NCBI GenBank assembly: GCA_019670725.1
Contig: AP024629.1
Span: forward strand, 3,348,001-3,412,000
From: Alphaproteobacteria bacterium SO-S41
GTDB taxonomy: Bacteria; Pseudomonadota; Alphaproteobacteria; Micropepsales; Micropepsaceae
Direction of reading: 5' to 3'
DNA: 64,000 nucleotides
The position numbers and the translations under genes are program-made. Below, one piece after another: positions 47,544 to 56,789 of the stretch (positions are counted from its first letter, which is position 1; the number at the start of each line of letters is the position of its first letter). Under the pieces are notes generated by a model. That model saw only the letters and a program-made list of their open reading frames with translations, searched no databases and was not told where the DNA came from.

Positions 47544-47854
47544 TGCATCAGTTCGATGTCATCGCGGCGCTGGAGACGCATTCCGCCGTCGCGTTTCTGG
47601 TCATTCTGCAGCACGATTCTATCGACGAGCGCGGGACCGCGATCGTCGCACCCTGCATTCCCTTCGATATGGGGCCGCCGAACAAACGACTGACGCCTGC
47701 CGTCGAGATTGGCGGCGCGCGATTCGTTGTGCTGGTTGCGGAGATGACGGCGATTGAACGCAGCACGTTGCGCAACCGACGCGCCGTCGCGAACCTCGCC
47801 CTGCATCGCGATGCGTTTATCGCGGCGATCGATCTGTTGTTCACCGGCGTCTGA
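47543..47854 (+). CDS. ccdB: CcdB-family gyrase-poison toxin
   Basis: 103 residues starting MHQFDVIAALETHSAVAFLVILQHD. The pattern IVAPCIPFDMGPPNKRLTPAVEI and VAEMTAIERSTLRNRRAVANL is that of CcdB, which traps DNA gyrase in cleavage complexes. The C-terminus is LLFTGV, whereas F-plasmid CcdB ends WGI with a Trp important for poisoning; the chain appears full length and the end is a normal variant in chromosomal copies, but activity cannot be read from sequence. Coupled to ccdA by overlapping stop and start. Confidence 0.9.
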   Translation: MHQFDVIAALETHSAVAFLVILQHDSIDERGTAIVAPCIPFDMGPPNKRLTPAVEIGGARFVVLVAEMTAIERSTLRNRRAVANLALHRDAFIAAIDLLFTGV

Positions 47855-47950
47855 GGCCGTCTGCCGTTTATGCGCGCACATGCGGAAACGCCGGGGTTAT
47901 AAATCGCACTGCCGCGCGCCATATGATCGGGCGCTGCAAACGGGGGATTC

Positions 47951-49696
47951 GTGCACGACGCCAATCTGATTGCGACCATCGCCATAGGCTTCGTGCTGGC
48001 CTTCGTGCTCGGCTATCTCGCGGTGCGTCTGCGCCTGCCGCCGCTGGTCGGTTATCTCGTCGCGGGCATCGTCGCGGGGCCGTTCACGCCGGGCTTCGTC
48101 GCGGATGTCGGCCTTGCGGGCCAGCTCGCCGAAGTCGGCGTCATCCTGCTGATGTTCGGCGTCGGCCTGCACTTCTCGTCGGCCGATCTGCTCGCCGTCA
48201 AATCCATCGCGATCCCCGGTGCGGTCGGGCAGATCGTGCTCGCGACGTTGATGGGCATGGGCCTCGCTCATCTCTGGGGCTGGCCGCTGGGGCAAGGCCT
48301 CGTCTTCGGCCTCAGCCTCTCGGTCGCGAGTACCGTCGTGCTGATCAAGGCCTTGGAAGAGCGAAGTCTCATCGAGACGCCGCAGGGCCGCGTCGCGGTC
48401 GGCTGGCTGATCGTCGAGGATCTCGCGATGGTGCTGGCGCTGGTGCTGCTGCCCGCGCTTGCCGAAACGCTGGGCGGTCATACGCTCGGCAGTGACGGCC
48501 ATGGCGCTGCGGTCGCGGCAGGCGGCGGCGACATTTTCGTCAATCTCGCGGTGACGCTGGGCAAGGTCGCGGCCTTCACCGCCATCGCCATGTTGATCGG
48601 GCCGCGCGTCGTCCCGGCGCTCCTCGCCCAGGTCGCACGCACCGGCTCGCGCGAGCTCTTCACTCTCTCCGTTCTCGCGATCGCCATCGGCATCGCCTAT
48701 GGCGCGGCCGAAGTGTTCGGCGTCTCGTTTGCGCTCGGCGCGTTCTTCGCGGGCGTGGTGCTGAGCGAGTCGCGCTTCAGCCATCGCGCGGCGCAGGAAT
48801 CACTGCCGCTGCAGGACGCGTTCTCCGTTCTTTTCTTCGTCTCGGTCGGCATGCTGTTCGATCCGACCATCCTCGTCCGCGAGCCGCTGAAGGTGCTGGC
48901 GGTCGTGGCGCTGATCGTAGTGGGCAAGGGCGTCATCGCCTATGGCGTCGTCGCGGCGCTGCGCTATCCCGCCGGCCTCGGCCTGCTGGTTTCGGCCAGC
49001 CTCGCGCAGGTCGGCGAGTTCTCGTTCATCCTCGCAGGACTTGGGATCGGGCTCGGCCTGCTGACGGGCGAGGGGCGCGATCTCATCCTCGCGGGCTCGC
49101 TGCTGTCGATCGTGCTGAACCCGCTCGTCTTCCACGCTGTCGCCGTCGCGCAGAAGAGGTGGATGGTGCTGGACATCGGCGGCTCGGCCTTCGGGGCGGA
49201 GCGCTATGGCGCACTGTCGCTCAACCTCGCGAAAATCCGCCAGAAGACCGAGGAGCGCAAACGCGTCACCAAGGCGAAGCTCGACCATCTGCTCGAGACC
49301 TTCCCGATGCTGGCGACGCTGGGCGAGGAACAACAGCAGGACCTGCTAGCCCTCTTCCGGCCCAAGACCGCCGAGCCGGGCGAGCAGATCATCAAGCGCG
49401 GCGACCGGGCGGACGGCGTCTACCTGATCTCGTCGGGCATGGTCGAAGTCCATGCCGGCAAGGTCACGGTAAGGCTGGCCGAGGGCGCGTTCTTCGGCGA
49501 GATGGCGCTGCTCAACGGCACGCGCCGCACGGCGGATGTCACCGCGCTCGACTATGCCGAGCTGCTGTTCCTGGCGCGCGCCGATTTCCTGCAGTTCCTG
49601 CAGCGCCATCCCGATGTCCGCGCCGCTGTCGCACGCATGGCCGACGAGCGCCGCGAGATGAACCGCGCCGGCGTCGCGGCCGAGGTGACGGACTAG
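47951..49696 (+). CDS. CPA2-family monovalent cation:proton antiporter with cyclic-nucleotide-binding domain
   Basis: 581 residues from GTG 47951 with a GGGGGA site. About 12 membrane helices (residues 5-400) of the Kef/CPA2 type with GYLVAGIVAGPFTPGF, LLMFGVGLHFS, SVASTVVLIKALEE and GWLIVEDLAMVLALVLLP. After a linker, residues about 450-565 form a cNMP-binding beta-roll (GEQIIKRGDRADGVYLISSGMV, GAFFGEMALLNGTRRTADV with the phosphate-binding cassette). There is no TrkA-N domain of the KefC type, so regulation probably uses cyclic nucleotide or a degenerate ligand. Substrate K+ or Na+ not determinable. Confidence 0.92.
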   Translation: MHDANLIATIAIGFVLAFVLGYLAVRLRLPPLVGYLVAGIVAGPFTPGFVADVGLAGQLAEVGVILLMFGVGLHFSSADLLAVKSIAIPGAVGQIVLATLMGMGLAHLWGWPLGQGLVFGLSLSVASTVVLIKALEERSLIETPQGRVAVGWLIVEDLAMVLALVLLPALAETLGGHTLGSDGHGAAVAAGGGDIFVNLAVTLGKVAAFTAIAMLIGPRVVPALLAQVARTGSRELFTLSVLAIAIGIAYGAAEVFGVSFALGAFFAGVVLSESRFSHRAAQESLPLQDAFSVLFFVSVGMLFDPTILVREPLKVLAVVALIVVGKGVIAYGVVAALRYPAGLGLLVSASLAQVGEFSFILAGLGIGLGLLTGEGRDLILAGSLLSIVLNPLVFHAVAVAQKRWMVLDIGGSAFGAERYGALSLNLAKIRQKTEERKRVTKAKLDHLLETFPMLATLGEEQQQDLLALFRPKTAEPGEQIIKRGDRADGVYLISSGMVEVHAGKVTVRLAEGAFFGEMALLNGTRRTADVTALDYAELLFLARADFLQFLQRHPDVRAAVARMADERREMNRAGVAAEVTD

Positions 49697-49720
49697 TTTT
49701 TCACCCGACTACCCCTACCC

Positions 49721-49803
49721 GTCATGGCCGCCCTTGAGGCGGCCATCCAGAGCGAGCGGCAGTGCGGTGGCCGCTGGATGGCCGGGTCAAGCCCGGCCAT
49801 GAC
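49721..49803. repeat. GTCATGGCC palindromic repeat, copy 1
   Basis: Outer ends GTCATGGCC and GGCCATGAC are inverted. The left half folds as GGCCGCC-CTTGA-GGCGGCC and the right half as GGCCGGG-TCAAG-CCCGGCC, with a variable centre containing GCTGGATGGCC. The same element occurs at 62525-62603. It lies between the convergent antiporter and DUF1330 genes and may act as a terminator. Confidence 0.9.
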
Positions 49804-49846
49804 GATGAAAGTAAGAGAGTTAAATCCAACCCAGACGGTCCCGCCG

Positions 49847-50137
49847 TCACTCATTCCCGTCGACCAGCACGAGTTTGCTGATCGTGGTGCGATGGCGGAC
49901 GGCGAAGAGATCCTGTGCGTCGGGGTCACTCAGAAACGCCGTGGCATTTTCGCGCGACGGGAACTCCAGGATGACCATGCGCTCCGGCCGCCAGTCGCCT
50001 TCCATCACCGTGGGCTCGGCGCCCTGCACGATGTAGCGGCCGCCATGCTTGGCGATGTGGCCCGGGATCTTCCGGACGTATTCCATGAAGGCCGGGAGAT
50101 CGCGCACAGCGAAGTCGAGCACGAGATAGGCTTTCAT
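49847..50137 (-). CDS. DUF1330 domain protein
   Basis: 96 residues starting MKAYLVLDFAVRDLPAFMEY. The dimeric alpha-beta barrel pattern of DUF1330 is clear: IPGHIAKHGGRYIVQGAEPTVMEGDWRPERMVILEFPSRENATAFLSDPD. Function unknown; the fold is shared with small monooxygenases and isomerases. It is the third gene of the WYL regulator-SDR-DUF1330 operon, three bases after the SDR stop. Confidence 0.93.
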   Translation of the reverse strand: MKAYLVLDFAVRDLPAFMEYVRKIPGHIAKHGGRYIVQGAEPTVMEGDWRPERMVILEFPSRENATAFLSDPDAQDLFAVRHRTTISKLVLVDGNE

Positions 50138-50140
50138 CGC

Positions 50141-50992
50141 TCAGCTCTTCGGCAGCAGGCCGAGGCGCTTGCCGATGATCTTGTCGAGGCGCCGCTTGGG
50201 GAGAACGCGCATCATGACGTTCTCGATCCAGGACGGCACGATGGCGTAGCGCACCTTGCGGCCAGACAGCATGAGCGCATCGGCGATCAGCTTGCCGACG
50301 GCTTCGGGCTTCAACCCCTTGCGGCCGATCTCGAGCATATAGGTTTTCACCGCATCCAGCGCCTTCGCGTAGTCGGTGTTCGCGTAACGCGAGACATCGA
50401 CCTCGTCGGCCTTCTCCCAGATCGGCGTCGCGATCGCGCCGGGGCCAATGATAATAACGTCGATGCCGTACAGCAGGAGTTCGCGGCGGAGCGATTCGGA
50501 GAGGCCTTCGAGCCCGAACTTCGAGGCGTTGTAGGGGCCGAGGAACGGCGAGCCGTTCTTGCCGCCGACCGACGAGATCATGACGATCCGGCCAGGGTCG
50601 CCCTTCAGCGCGCGGTCGGCACCGAGCTGGCTGGCGAAGGCCTGCGTGACAGCGAGCTGGCCGGTAAGGTTCACCTCGATCTGGGTGCGGAACTCCGCGA
50701 TGGGCAGATGGAGCAGCGGCCCCGCGACGGCGATGCCGGCATTGTTGACGAGACCGGCGAGGATTTCGCCGTTCAGCGCCGTGCGCACATCGGCGGCGGC
50801 GCGGGCGATGGCGGCCTCGTCGGTGACGTCGAAGAGCAGCGGCACGAAGTTCGCGCCGAACTCGGCGGCGAGGCGCGTGCCGTCGGCGATCTTGCGGACT
50901 GAGCCGAAGACGCGGAAGCCCCGCGCGATCAGCTCCTTCGCCGCGGCATGGCCGATGCCGGTGGACGATCCCGTGACGACGACGCTTCTCAT
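50141..50992 (-). CDS. Short-chain dehydrogenase/reductase
   Basis: 283 residues from the ATG at 50992, which overlaps the regulator stop (ATGA). Classical SDR motifs: nucleotide-binding TGSSTGIG near residue 7, NNAGIAVAG, catalytic SSVGG (Ser) and PYNASKFGLEG with the Tyr-x3-Lys pair, then GPGAIATPIW. NAD(P)-dependent oxidoreductase of unknown substrate. The longer reverse frame upstream is an off-frame reading of the regulator gene. Confidence 0.94.
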   Translation of the reverse strand: MRSVVVTGSSTGIGHAAAKELIARGFRVFGSVRKIADGTRLAAEFGANFVPLLFDVTDEAAIARAAADVRTALNGEILAGLVNNAGIAVAGPLLHLPIAEFRTQIEVNLTGQLAVTQAFASQLGADRALKGDPGRIVMISSVGGKNGSPFLGPYNASKFGLEGLSESLRRELLLYGIDVIIIGPGAIATPIWEKADEVDVSRYANTDYAKALDAVKTYMLEIGRKGLKPEAVGKLIADALMLSGRKVRYAIVPSWIENVMMRVLPKRRLDKIIGKRLGLLPKS

Positions 50993-51996
50993 GATGTTTC
51001 CCCTGCCCGTTTCCGGGTTGTAGCCGGTTTCGTCGGCGCGGCGTAGAGCGCCGCCATCGTCGCCGCCGTGGCCGCCATCGCGCGGCGCAGCTCGGCGGGG
51101 GCGATGACCTCGATCTCGGCACCGAGCTTCATGAGATCGCCGACGGCCTGCGACACGGCTTCGACGGGAATCTCGATCGTGCGCCAGCCTTGCGCGTCGG
51201 CCGTCGCGGAGGCCGCCGCCCGCGCCGCCGCCGCGCCGAGTTCGACGGCGCGTTCGGCGCCGCGCGGCGACAGGCGCACGGTGGCCGTGCCGCTCCGCAG
51301 GCGACGTTCGAAATCCGTGGTCCAGCTCGCCCAATAGGCCGCGAGATCGAAATCGCGGGGCCGCTCCACCGTCTCGTCCAGCAGCGCGAGGCGCCGGATC
51401 GCGGAGACGCGGTAGGTGCGAGGCGCGCCCTTGCCCGCCAGCGCGACGAGGTACCAGACGCCCGCCTTCAGCACGAGGCCGAGCGGCGCGATGTCGCGCT
51501 CGACCTCCTTCTTCCAGCTTTCGTACTGAATGCGCGCGCGCCGGCCGCCCCACACCGCCTCGGCGGCGGCGGCGAGTGCGGCGGTGTCGTCGGCCTCGCG
51601 ATACCAGGCGCGCGGATCGAGATGGAAACGCGCGCCGATCCGCGCGGCGTCGGCGCGGCGCTCGGCCGGCAATGCGGCGAGCAGCTTCAGCCGGGCATCC
51701 GCCATCGCCTCGCCGAAGCCGAGTTCGGCGGCGGGGCCTGGGAGGCCCGAGAGGAAAAGCGTCTCCGCCTCCGACGGCGTCAGTCCGTTCAGCCGCGTGC
51801 GCCAGCCGTCGAGCAGCGCGAAGCCGCCATTGCGACCGCGATCGGCATAGACGGGGACGCCCGACGCCGCGAGATCGTCGATGTCGCGATAGATCGTGCG
51901 GAGCGAGACCTCGAAACGCTCGGCCAGCGCCTGCGCCGTCGCCATGCGCTGCGATTGCAGGACCATCAGGATCGAGACGAGGCGGCCGGCGCGCAC
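50989..51996 (-). CDS. YafY-family WYL-domain transcriptional regulator
   Basis: 335 residues from a GTG at 51996. The N-terminal helix-turn-helix (RLVSILMVLQSQRMATAQALAERFEVSLRTIYRDIDDLAASGVPVYADRGRNGGF) is the DeoR/HTH_11 type of YafY regulators, followed by a WYL ligand-sensing domain (about 140-310; GVWYLVALAGKGAPRTYRVSAIRRL). First gene of the operon with the SDR and DUF1330 genes. The divergent secreted-protein gene starts 93 bases away, so the regulator could control both. Confidence 0.92.
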   Translation of the reverse strand: MRAGRLVSILMVLQSQRMATAQALAERFEVSLRTIYRDIDDLAASGVPVYADRGRNGGFALLDGWRTRLNGLTPSEAETLFLSGLPGPAAELGFGEAMADARLKLLAALPAERRADAARIGARFHLDPRAWYREADDTAALAAAAEAVWGGRRARIQYESWKKEVERDIAPLGLVLKAGVWYLVALAGKGAPRTYRVSAIRRLALLDETVERPRDFDLAAYWASWTTDFERRLRSGTATVRLSPRGAERAVELGAAAARAAASATADAQGWRTIEIPVEAVSQAVGDLMKLGAEIEVIAPAELRRAMAATAATMAALYAAPTKPATTRKRAGETS

Positions 51997-52088
51997 GATG
52001 TTTTCCGCTGCGGATTAATACCTGACATTAGATGACAAGATTGGAAATTAGAAGGGTGCTCCGACGCGACACGAGGAGGCCTGCAGCG

Positions 52089-52649
52089 ATGTTCATGACC
52101 CGGCGTACGGCGATGGCGAGCGGCCTTCTCTGCCTCGCGGCAACCACCCTGACGACAAAGGCATCTCCCATGACCGACACGACCGACGCGCCCGCGGGCG
52201 TCCACGACTTCGACTTCCTGATGGGCCGCTGGAAGGTCTGGAACCGGCGCCTGAGAGAGCGCTGGGTCGGCAGCACCGACTGGTATGAATTCCCCGGCAC
52301 CTGCGACACGCGGCTGATGCTGGGCGGGGTCGCCAATGTCGATGAGCTGGTGCTGCCGACGCTGGGCTTTTCCGGCATGACGGTGCGCACGCTCGACGTC
52401 GAAAAGGGCCTCTGGTCGATCTACTGGATCAACAGCAAGATCGGCGTGGTGACGGAGCCCGTGGTCGGCAAGTTCGTCAACGGCATCGGCACCTTCATCG
52501 CGCCGGACAAGGACGGCAAGCGCGATATTCTCTGCCGCTTCGTGTGGACGATCGGCGACCAGGACCGGCCGCATTGGGAACAGGCCTTTTCGGACGACGG
52601 CGGCGCGACGTGGGAGACCAACTGGGTCAACGATTTCGAGCGGATCTGA
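52089..52649 (+). CDS. Exported protein of unknown function
   Basis: 186 residues from the ATG at 52089, which has AGGAGG nine bases upstream; the earlier in-frame ATG at 52032 lacks one. The N-terminus MFMTRRTAMASGLLCLAATT has a twin-arginine-like start and hydrophobic core, so export by Tat or Sec is possible. The body HDFDFLMGRWKVWNRRL, WYEFPGTCDTRLMLGG and WEQAFSDDGGATWETNWVNDF looks like a lipocalin-like beta barrel known as a hypothetical family in proteobacteria. It is divergent from the WYL regulator. Confidence 0.75.
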   Translation: MFMTRRTAMASGLLCLAATTLTTKASPMTDTTDAPAGVHDFDFLMGRWKVWNRRLRERWVGSTDWYEFPGTCDTRLMLGGVANVDELVLPTLGFSGMTVRTLDVEKGLWSIYWINSKIGVVTEPVVGKFVNGIGTFIAPDKDGKRDILCRFVWTIGDQDRPHWEQAFSDDGGATWETNWVNDFERI

Positions 52650-52693
52650 CGCCCCGCCGCGATGCCGCCGCAATCGGCAGGCCCCATGGCCGG

Positions 52694-53500
52694 ATGGGGT
52701 TTCGCGAGCTCTTCATCTATGTCAGCGCGGCGGTCTTTGCCGGCGCGCTGACGGCATGGACGATGAAGCCGAAATCCGTCGTCATTCCGCCGACGACGCA
52801 GAACCTGCAGGTGCAGATCGCGCCACCCAGCGCGGACGACCTGCCCGCTCCGCGCCCGCCCAAGCCGCCTTTACCCGCGCGTCTCGCCGCGGCGGGCTTT
52901 GAACTCGGCGATCCCGCCTTCGTGCGGATCATCAAGAACGAGGCGGTGCTGGAGGTCTGGCTGAAGCGCGGCGCGGCTTACGAGAAGTTCGATACCTTCC
53001 CGATCTGCTATTTCTCCGGCGCGCTGGGGCCGAAGCAGCGCGAGGGCGACCACCAGTCGCCCGAGGGCTTCTACGAGGTCAGCGCCAGACAGTTGAATCC
53101 GAACAGCGCCTATCACCTCGCCTTCAACCTCGGTTACCCCAACGCGCTCGACCGCAGTCTGAAGCGGACCGGCTCGGCGCTGATGGTGCACGGCAACTGC
53201 ATGTCGATCGGCTGCTATGCGATGACCGATTACGGCATCACCGAAATCTACGCGCTGGTGTCCGGCGCGCTGTCGCATGGCCAGCGTAGCGTGCCCGTGC
53301 ACATCTTCCCGTTTCGTATGACCGACGAAGCGATGGCCCGCGCCGCCGGTCATGATGCTTTGGCGTTCTGGATGAACCTCAAGGAAGGCTATGACGCGTT
53401 CGAGGCGTCGCACGTGCCGCCGGCGGTTTTCGCCTGCAACGGGCGTTATGCCTTCGGCGCGCCCAGCGATGCCGCCTGCGACCGCGTGACCGCTTGGTAG
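52694..53500 (+). CDS. L,D-transpeptidase-like (YkuD/YafK-type) protein
   Basis: 268 residues from the ATG at 52694 (MGFRELFIYVSAAVFAGAL), giving an N-terminal membrane anchor at about 5-22, then a Pro-rich linker. The catalytic block HGNCMSIGCYAMTD fits the YkuD His-Gly...Cys signature with the second Cys as nucleophile. The surrounding FNLGYPNALDRSLKRTGSALMV is typical of the YafK/DpaA group, which in E. coli detaches Braun lipoprotein from peptidoglycan. It faces the periplasm. It follows the exported-protein gene by 44 bases. Confidence 0.88.
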   Translation: MGFRELFIYVSAAVFAGALTAWTMKPKSVVIPPTTQNLQVQIAPPSADDLPAPRPPKPPLPARLAAAGFELGDPAFVRIIKNEAVLEVWLKRGAAYEKFDTFPICYFSGALGPKQREGDHQSPEGFYEVSARQLNPNSAYHLAFNLGYPNALDRSLKRTGSALMVHGNCMSIGCYAMTDYGITEIYALVSGALSHGQRSVPVHIFPFRMTDEAMARAAGHDALAFWMNLKEGYDAFEASHVPPAVFACNGRYAFGAPSDAACDRVTAW

Positions 53501-53548
53501 CAGGCCGGGCGCTGCGGCACTCTCGCGCCGGAGCGTTCGGGGGGCGAC

Positions 53549-54619
53549 ATGCTGGGGTGGATCTGGCGCGGGGTGCTGGCGTTCGACCGGATCGGGTCGC
53601 GCATTCCCCAGCTCATCCAGATGATGATCGTCGAGCTCATCATTGTCTTCTGCCTCGGCGCCTTCATCGCCAAGGCGATCGACGCGCGCGGCGGCTGGGG
53701 CTGTCCCGGCGAGGGCGAGCTCGATTCAACCTTCTGGGGCGCGCTCGGCGTCGGGCTGTTCTTTCTCTTCTTCTTCGTGCGCAACGTCTTCTGGCCGCGG
53801 CTCGTGCAAGGCTCGTGGACGCCGGTGACGACGCTGCCGATGGGCGATGTCGGTCTCGTCGTCGCGAACCGGCGCTGGACGGTGAGCTATGAATATCTGA
53901 CGAGCCACCCCTCCTACATCCTGCTGCTGTTGCCGGTGCTGTGGCTGCCGCTGCTGATGATCTGGGCGACGGAGGGCCAGGGCTGTTCGCTGTTCTACAA
54001 TCGCCTGTTCGGCTGGGCGATGCTGGGCGTCGCCGGCGCACTCGCGCTCAGCCGCCTCGTCGCCTGGTATGTCCTGCGGCGCGGCCGCCGCCAGTTCGAC
54101 ACGGTGCGCAACAACACCGTGTCGGCGGCGCGTGCGGGCTGGGAGATCGCGTGGAAGCCGATCCTGATGCTGATGGTGATGATCCACGTCATCGTCTTCG
54201 CGCCCATCGGCATCATGTTCTGGAACGAACACCGCGCGATGGCCGCGCTGCCGCTGGCGACCGCCGCGGACCAGTCAGTGCGGGGCGAGTACCGCCGTAT
54301 CGCCGGCAAGGTGAAAGGCGAGCTTGTGCTCTGGCCGCATGAGGGTCTCGGCCGCGGCAGCAACAACTACCATGGCGGCGGCATCCTGATGGACATGGAC
54401 GACGGCGGCGAGGCGTTGCTGCTCGCCGGCCATTCCGCTCTGCCCGGCCTGCGTGCGGCCATCGCAGGGGCCAAGGACGGCCATATCGAAATGGTCGGAC
54501 GGCTGGAGGGCGACGCCATCACCGGCGACCTCGCGGACTATTCACACATGACTGAGAACGACTTCCCGCCGGCGCCCCGTGGCGGCCGGGTGATCGTCGA
54601 GGTCGGGCAGTATCCCTAG
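53549..54619 (+). CDS. Multi-pass membrane protein of unknown function
   Basis: 356 residues, ATG at 53549 with a GGGGGCG site. Hydrophobic helices at about 22-42, 62-77, 121-139, 153-171 and 203-225. They are followed by a soluble C-terminal domain of about 120 residues ([43 protein letters not shown]) resembling the small beta domain of membrane proteins that accompany E3-like BAM/GIDE families, but I cannot assign it. It ends on a CTAG shared with the stop of convergent gshA. Confidence 0.72.
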   Translation: MLGWIWRGVLAFDRIGSRIPQLIQMMIVELIIVFCLGAFIAKAIDARGGWGCPGEGELDSTFWGALGVGLFFLFFFVRNVFWPRLVQGSWTPVTTLPMGDVGLVVANRRWTVSYEYLTSHPSYILLLLPVLWLPLLMIWATEGQGCSLFYNRLFGWAMLGVAGALALSRLVAWYVLRRGRRQFDTVRNNTVSAARAGWEIAWKPILMLMVMIHVIVFAPIGIMFWNEHRAMAALPLATAADQSVRGEYRRIAGKVKGELVLWPHEGLGRGSNNYHGGGILMDMDDGGEALLLAGHSALPGLRAAIAGAKDGHIEMVGRLEGDAITGDLADYSHMTENDFPPAPRGGRVIVEVGQYP

Positions 54620-55977
54620 TACGCGTATTCCGCGAAGACCTTGCGGACGTCGCCGGCCCATTCGCCGCGGAATTTGCGGAGCATTTCCTCGGCGCGGGTT
54701 TCGTTGCTGTCGACGATGCGGCGCAGGGTCTGGAGGAAGCCGTCTTCCGAGGCGCCCATGCCGTCGAGTGCGGCACGTGACTTGAGGCCGGCCGACGCGA
54801 TCTCCAGCATGTGATGGGCGTAGTGCTTCAGCGTCCGCCCACGGAACGGCGTATTGAGGCCGAGCACCGGCACCGCCATGCGCAGCGCGACGCGTTCTTC
54901 CTGCGTCCAGTCCTTGACGAGATCCCAGGCGGCATCGAGCGCGCTCTGGTCGTAGAGGATGCCGACCCACAAAGCGGGCAGCGCGCAGAGGCTCTTCCAC
55001 GGCCCGCCATCGGCGCCGCGCATCTCGATATATTTCTTGAGCCGCACTTCCGGGAAGATCGTGGTGAGGTGATCGGCCCAGTCCGACAGGGTCGGCTTCT
55101 CGCCGGGCAGCGCGGGCAGCTTGCCGTCGAGGAAGTCGCGGAACGACTGGCCGCTTGCGTCGATATATTTGCCGTCGCGATAGACGAAATACATGGGTAC
55201 ATCGAGCGCGTAATCGACGTAACGCTCGAAGCCGAAGCCGTCCTCGAAGACGAAGGGCAACATGCCCGAGCGGGCGTTGTCGGTGTCGGTCCAGATCTGC
55301 GAGCGATACGACAGGAAGCCGTTGGCGCGGCCCTCGCGGAACGGCGAGTTGGCGAACATCGCGGTCGCGACGGGCTGCAGCGCGAAACCGACGCGCAGCT
55401 TCTTGGCCATGTCGGCCTCGTCGGCGAAGTCGAGATTCACCTGCACCGTGCAGGTGCGCAGCATCATGTCGAGCCCGTAGCCGCCGACCTTGGGCATGTA
55501 GGCGCGCATGATGTTGTAGCGGCCCTTGGGCATGATCGGCGTCTGCTCGCGGGTGGCGAGCGGATGAAAGCCGAGGCCGAGGAATTCAATGCCGAGTTCG
55601 GTCGCGACTTCGCGGACCTGGTCGAGATGGAGGTTCACCTCGGCGCAGGTCTCGTGGATGGTCTTCAGCGGCGCGCCGGAGAGCTCGAACTGCCCGCCGG
55701 GCTCCAGGCTGATGGCGCCCTTGTCGTGGGACAGGCCGATCAGGGTCTCACCCTCGCGGACCGGCTGCCAGCCGAAGCGCTGCATGCCCTCGAGCAGCGC
55801 CCTGATGCCCTTCGGCCCGTCATAGCCGGGCGAGGCCAGCGTGTCGGAATAGAAGCCGAACTTCTCGTGCTCGGTGCCGATGCGCCAGGCGGCTTTCGGC
55901 TTGGAGCCGGATTCGAGCATGGCCGCGAGTTCGTCGCGGCTCTCGATCAGGCCACCGCCTTGCTGCGGAACCGACAT
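54616..55977 (-). CDS. gshA: Glutamate-cysteine ligase (plant/alphaproteobacterial type)
   Basis: 453 residues from the ATG at 55977 ([21 protein letters not shown]), with GGGGGAGAG upstream. First step of glutathione synthesis. Family blocks: [66 protein letters not shown] and [14 protein letters not shown]. The protein closely follows the plant-type GCL pattern rather than the E. coli one. In related genomes gshA is often next to rsmE and ubiA; here 2.6 kb with other genes intervenes. Confidence 0.96.
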   Translation of the reverse strand: MSVPQQGGGLIESRDELAAMLESGSKPKAAWRIGTEHEKFGFYSDTLASPGYDGPKGIRALLEGMQRFGWQPVREGETLIGLSHDKGAISLEPGGQFELSGAPLKTIHETCAEVNLHLDQVREVATELGIEFLGLGFHPLATREQTPIMPKGRYNIMRAYMPKVGGYGLDMMLRTCTVQVNLDFADEADMAKKLRVGFALQPVATAMFANSPFREGRANGFLSYRSQIWTDTDNARSGMLPFVFEDGFGFERYVDYALDVPMYFVYRDGKYIDASGQSFRDFLDGKLPALPGEKPTLSDWADHLTTIFPEVRLKKYIEMRGADGGPWKSLCALPALWVGILYDQSALDAAWDLVKDWTQEERVALRMAVPVLGLNTPFRGRTLKHYAHHMLEIASAGLKSRAALDGMGASEDGFLQTLRRIVDSNETRAEEMLRKFRGEWAGDVRKVFAEYAY

Positions 55978-56126
55978 GCACTCTCCCCCAAACGCCCAGC
56001 CGCGCACGAACACTGAACGGCCCGTTCCGCGTTCAGACGATGTGGAGAAGCCGCCGGGCAAGCGCAAGGGGTTTTGCGTGTCCTTTCGTGCTTCTGCCGC
56101 CGCCTTTAGCGAGGTATCGTCAGCGC

Positions 56127-56780
56127 ATGAAAGCCCTGATTTCCGCCATTCTTGGCCTGGCCCTCGCCGCCCCCGCAGCGGCGGCCGTCGGCGTCACCGT
56201 CGAAAAAGGCAACATCATCGTGATCGACGCGAACGGCACGCGCCGGCAACTGACCGACAAGGGCAAGGACAGCGAGCCGGTCCTGTCGCCTGACGGCGCG
56301 TCGGTCGCCTTCACGCGTACGGGCAGGTTCACGCGGAACCTGGAGGCCTGCGCGACCGACGGCGGCGAGATGCGGCAGAGCGAGTTGTGGCTCGCCGCGG
56401 CGGACGGCAGCGGCGCGAAACTGCTGTCCACGACCGATGCCAATGAGGACATGGAAAAGATCGTCTGCGACTTCCTGAACAAGCAGTTCGATAGCAAGAG
56501 CACGCGCCTCTATTACGAGACACGGGCCTGGGCGACCTCCAACGCGGTTCGCCAGGTCGATCTGAAAACCGGCGCCGACGCCTTCTTTGCGGCCGGCAAC
56601 GGGTTCTGGGTGATCACCTGTTCGGACAATCCCTATCTCGACCATCTCGCCTTGTCGCAGCACCGCTACTTCGTGCAGGGCGGCAGCTATGACTGGTATT
56701 ACCTGGTCGATCCCGCGGGCAAAGAGGTCGGCACGTTCGGCGAGGAAGCGCCGACGGTCGCGGAGTTCTGCGGCGAGTAG
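56127..56780 (+). CDS. Secreted protein with TolB/PD40-like repeat
   Basis: 217 residues from the ATG at 56127 ([20 protein letters not shown], signal peptide to about 20). The mature chain contains [30 protein letters not shown], the pattern of a PD40/TolB beta-propeller blade, and a second weaker blade. Only about one or two blades fit the length, so it is not a full propeller. Periplasmic; cysteines at [19 protein letters not shown] and EFCGE could form disulfides. Convergent with the hydrolase gene at 56790, nine bases away. Confidence 0.75.
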   Translation: MKALISAILGLALAAPAAAAVGVTVEKGNIIVIDANGTRRQLTDKGKDSEPVLSPDGASVAFTRTGRFTRNLEACATDGGEMRQSELWLAAADGSGAKLLSTTDANEDMEKIVCDFLNKQFDSKSTRLYYETRAWATSNAVRQVDLKTGADAFFAAGNGFWVITCSDNPYLDHLALSQHRYFVQGGSYDWYYLVDPAGKEVGTFGEEAPTVAEFCGE

Positions 56781-56789
56781 CGCACCACC

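Noticed and set aside
47202-47854. The pair downstream of tldD as a VapBC or RelBE system
   Set aside because: The ribbon-helix-helix core, the EYNE...HGLW-RRF tail and the toxin sequence (DVIAALE, IVAPCIPFD) fit CcdA/CcdB, not PIN or RelE folds.
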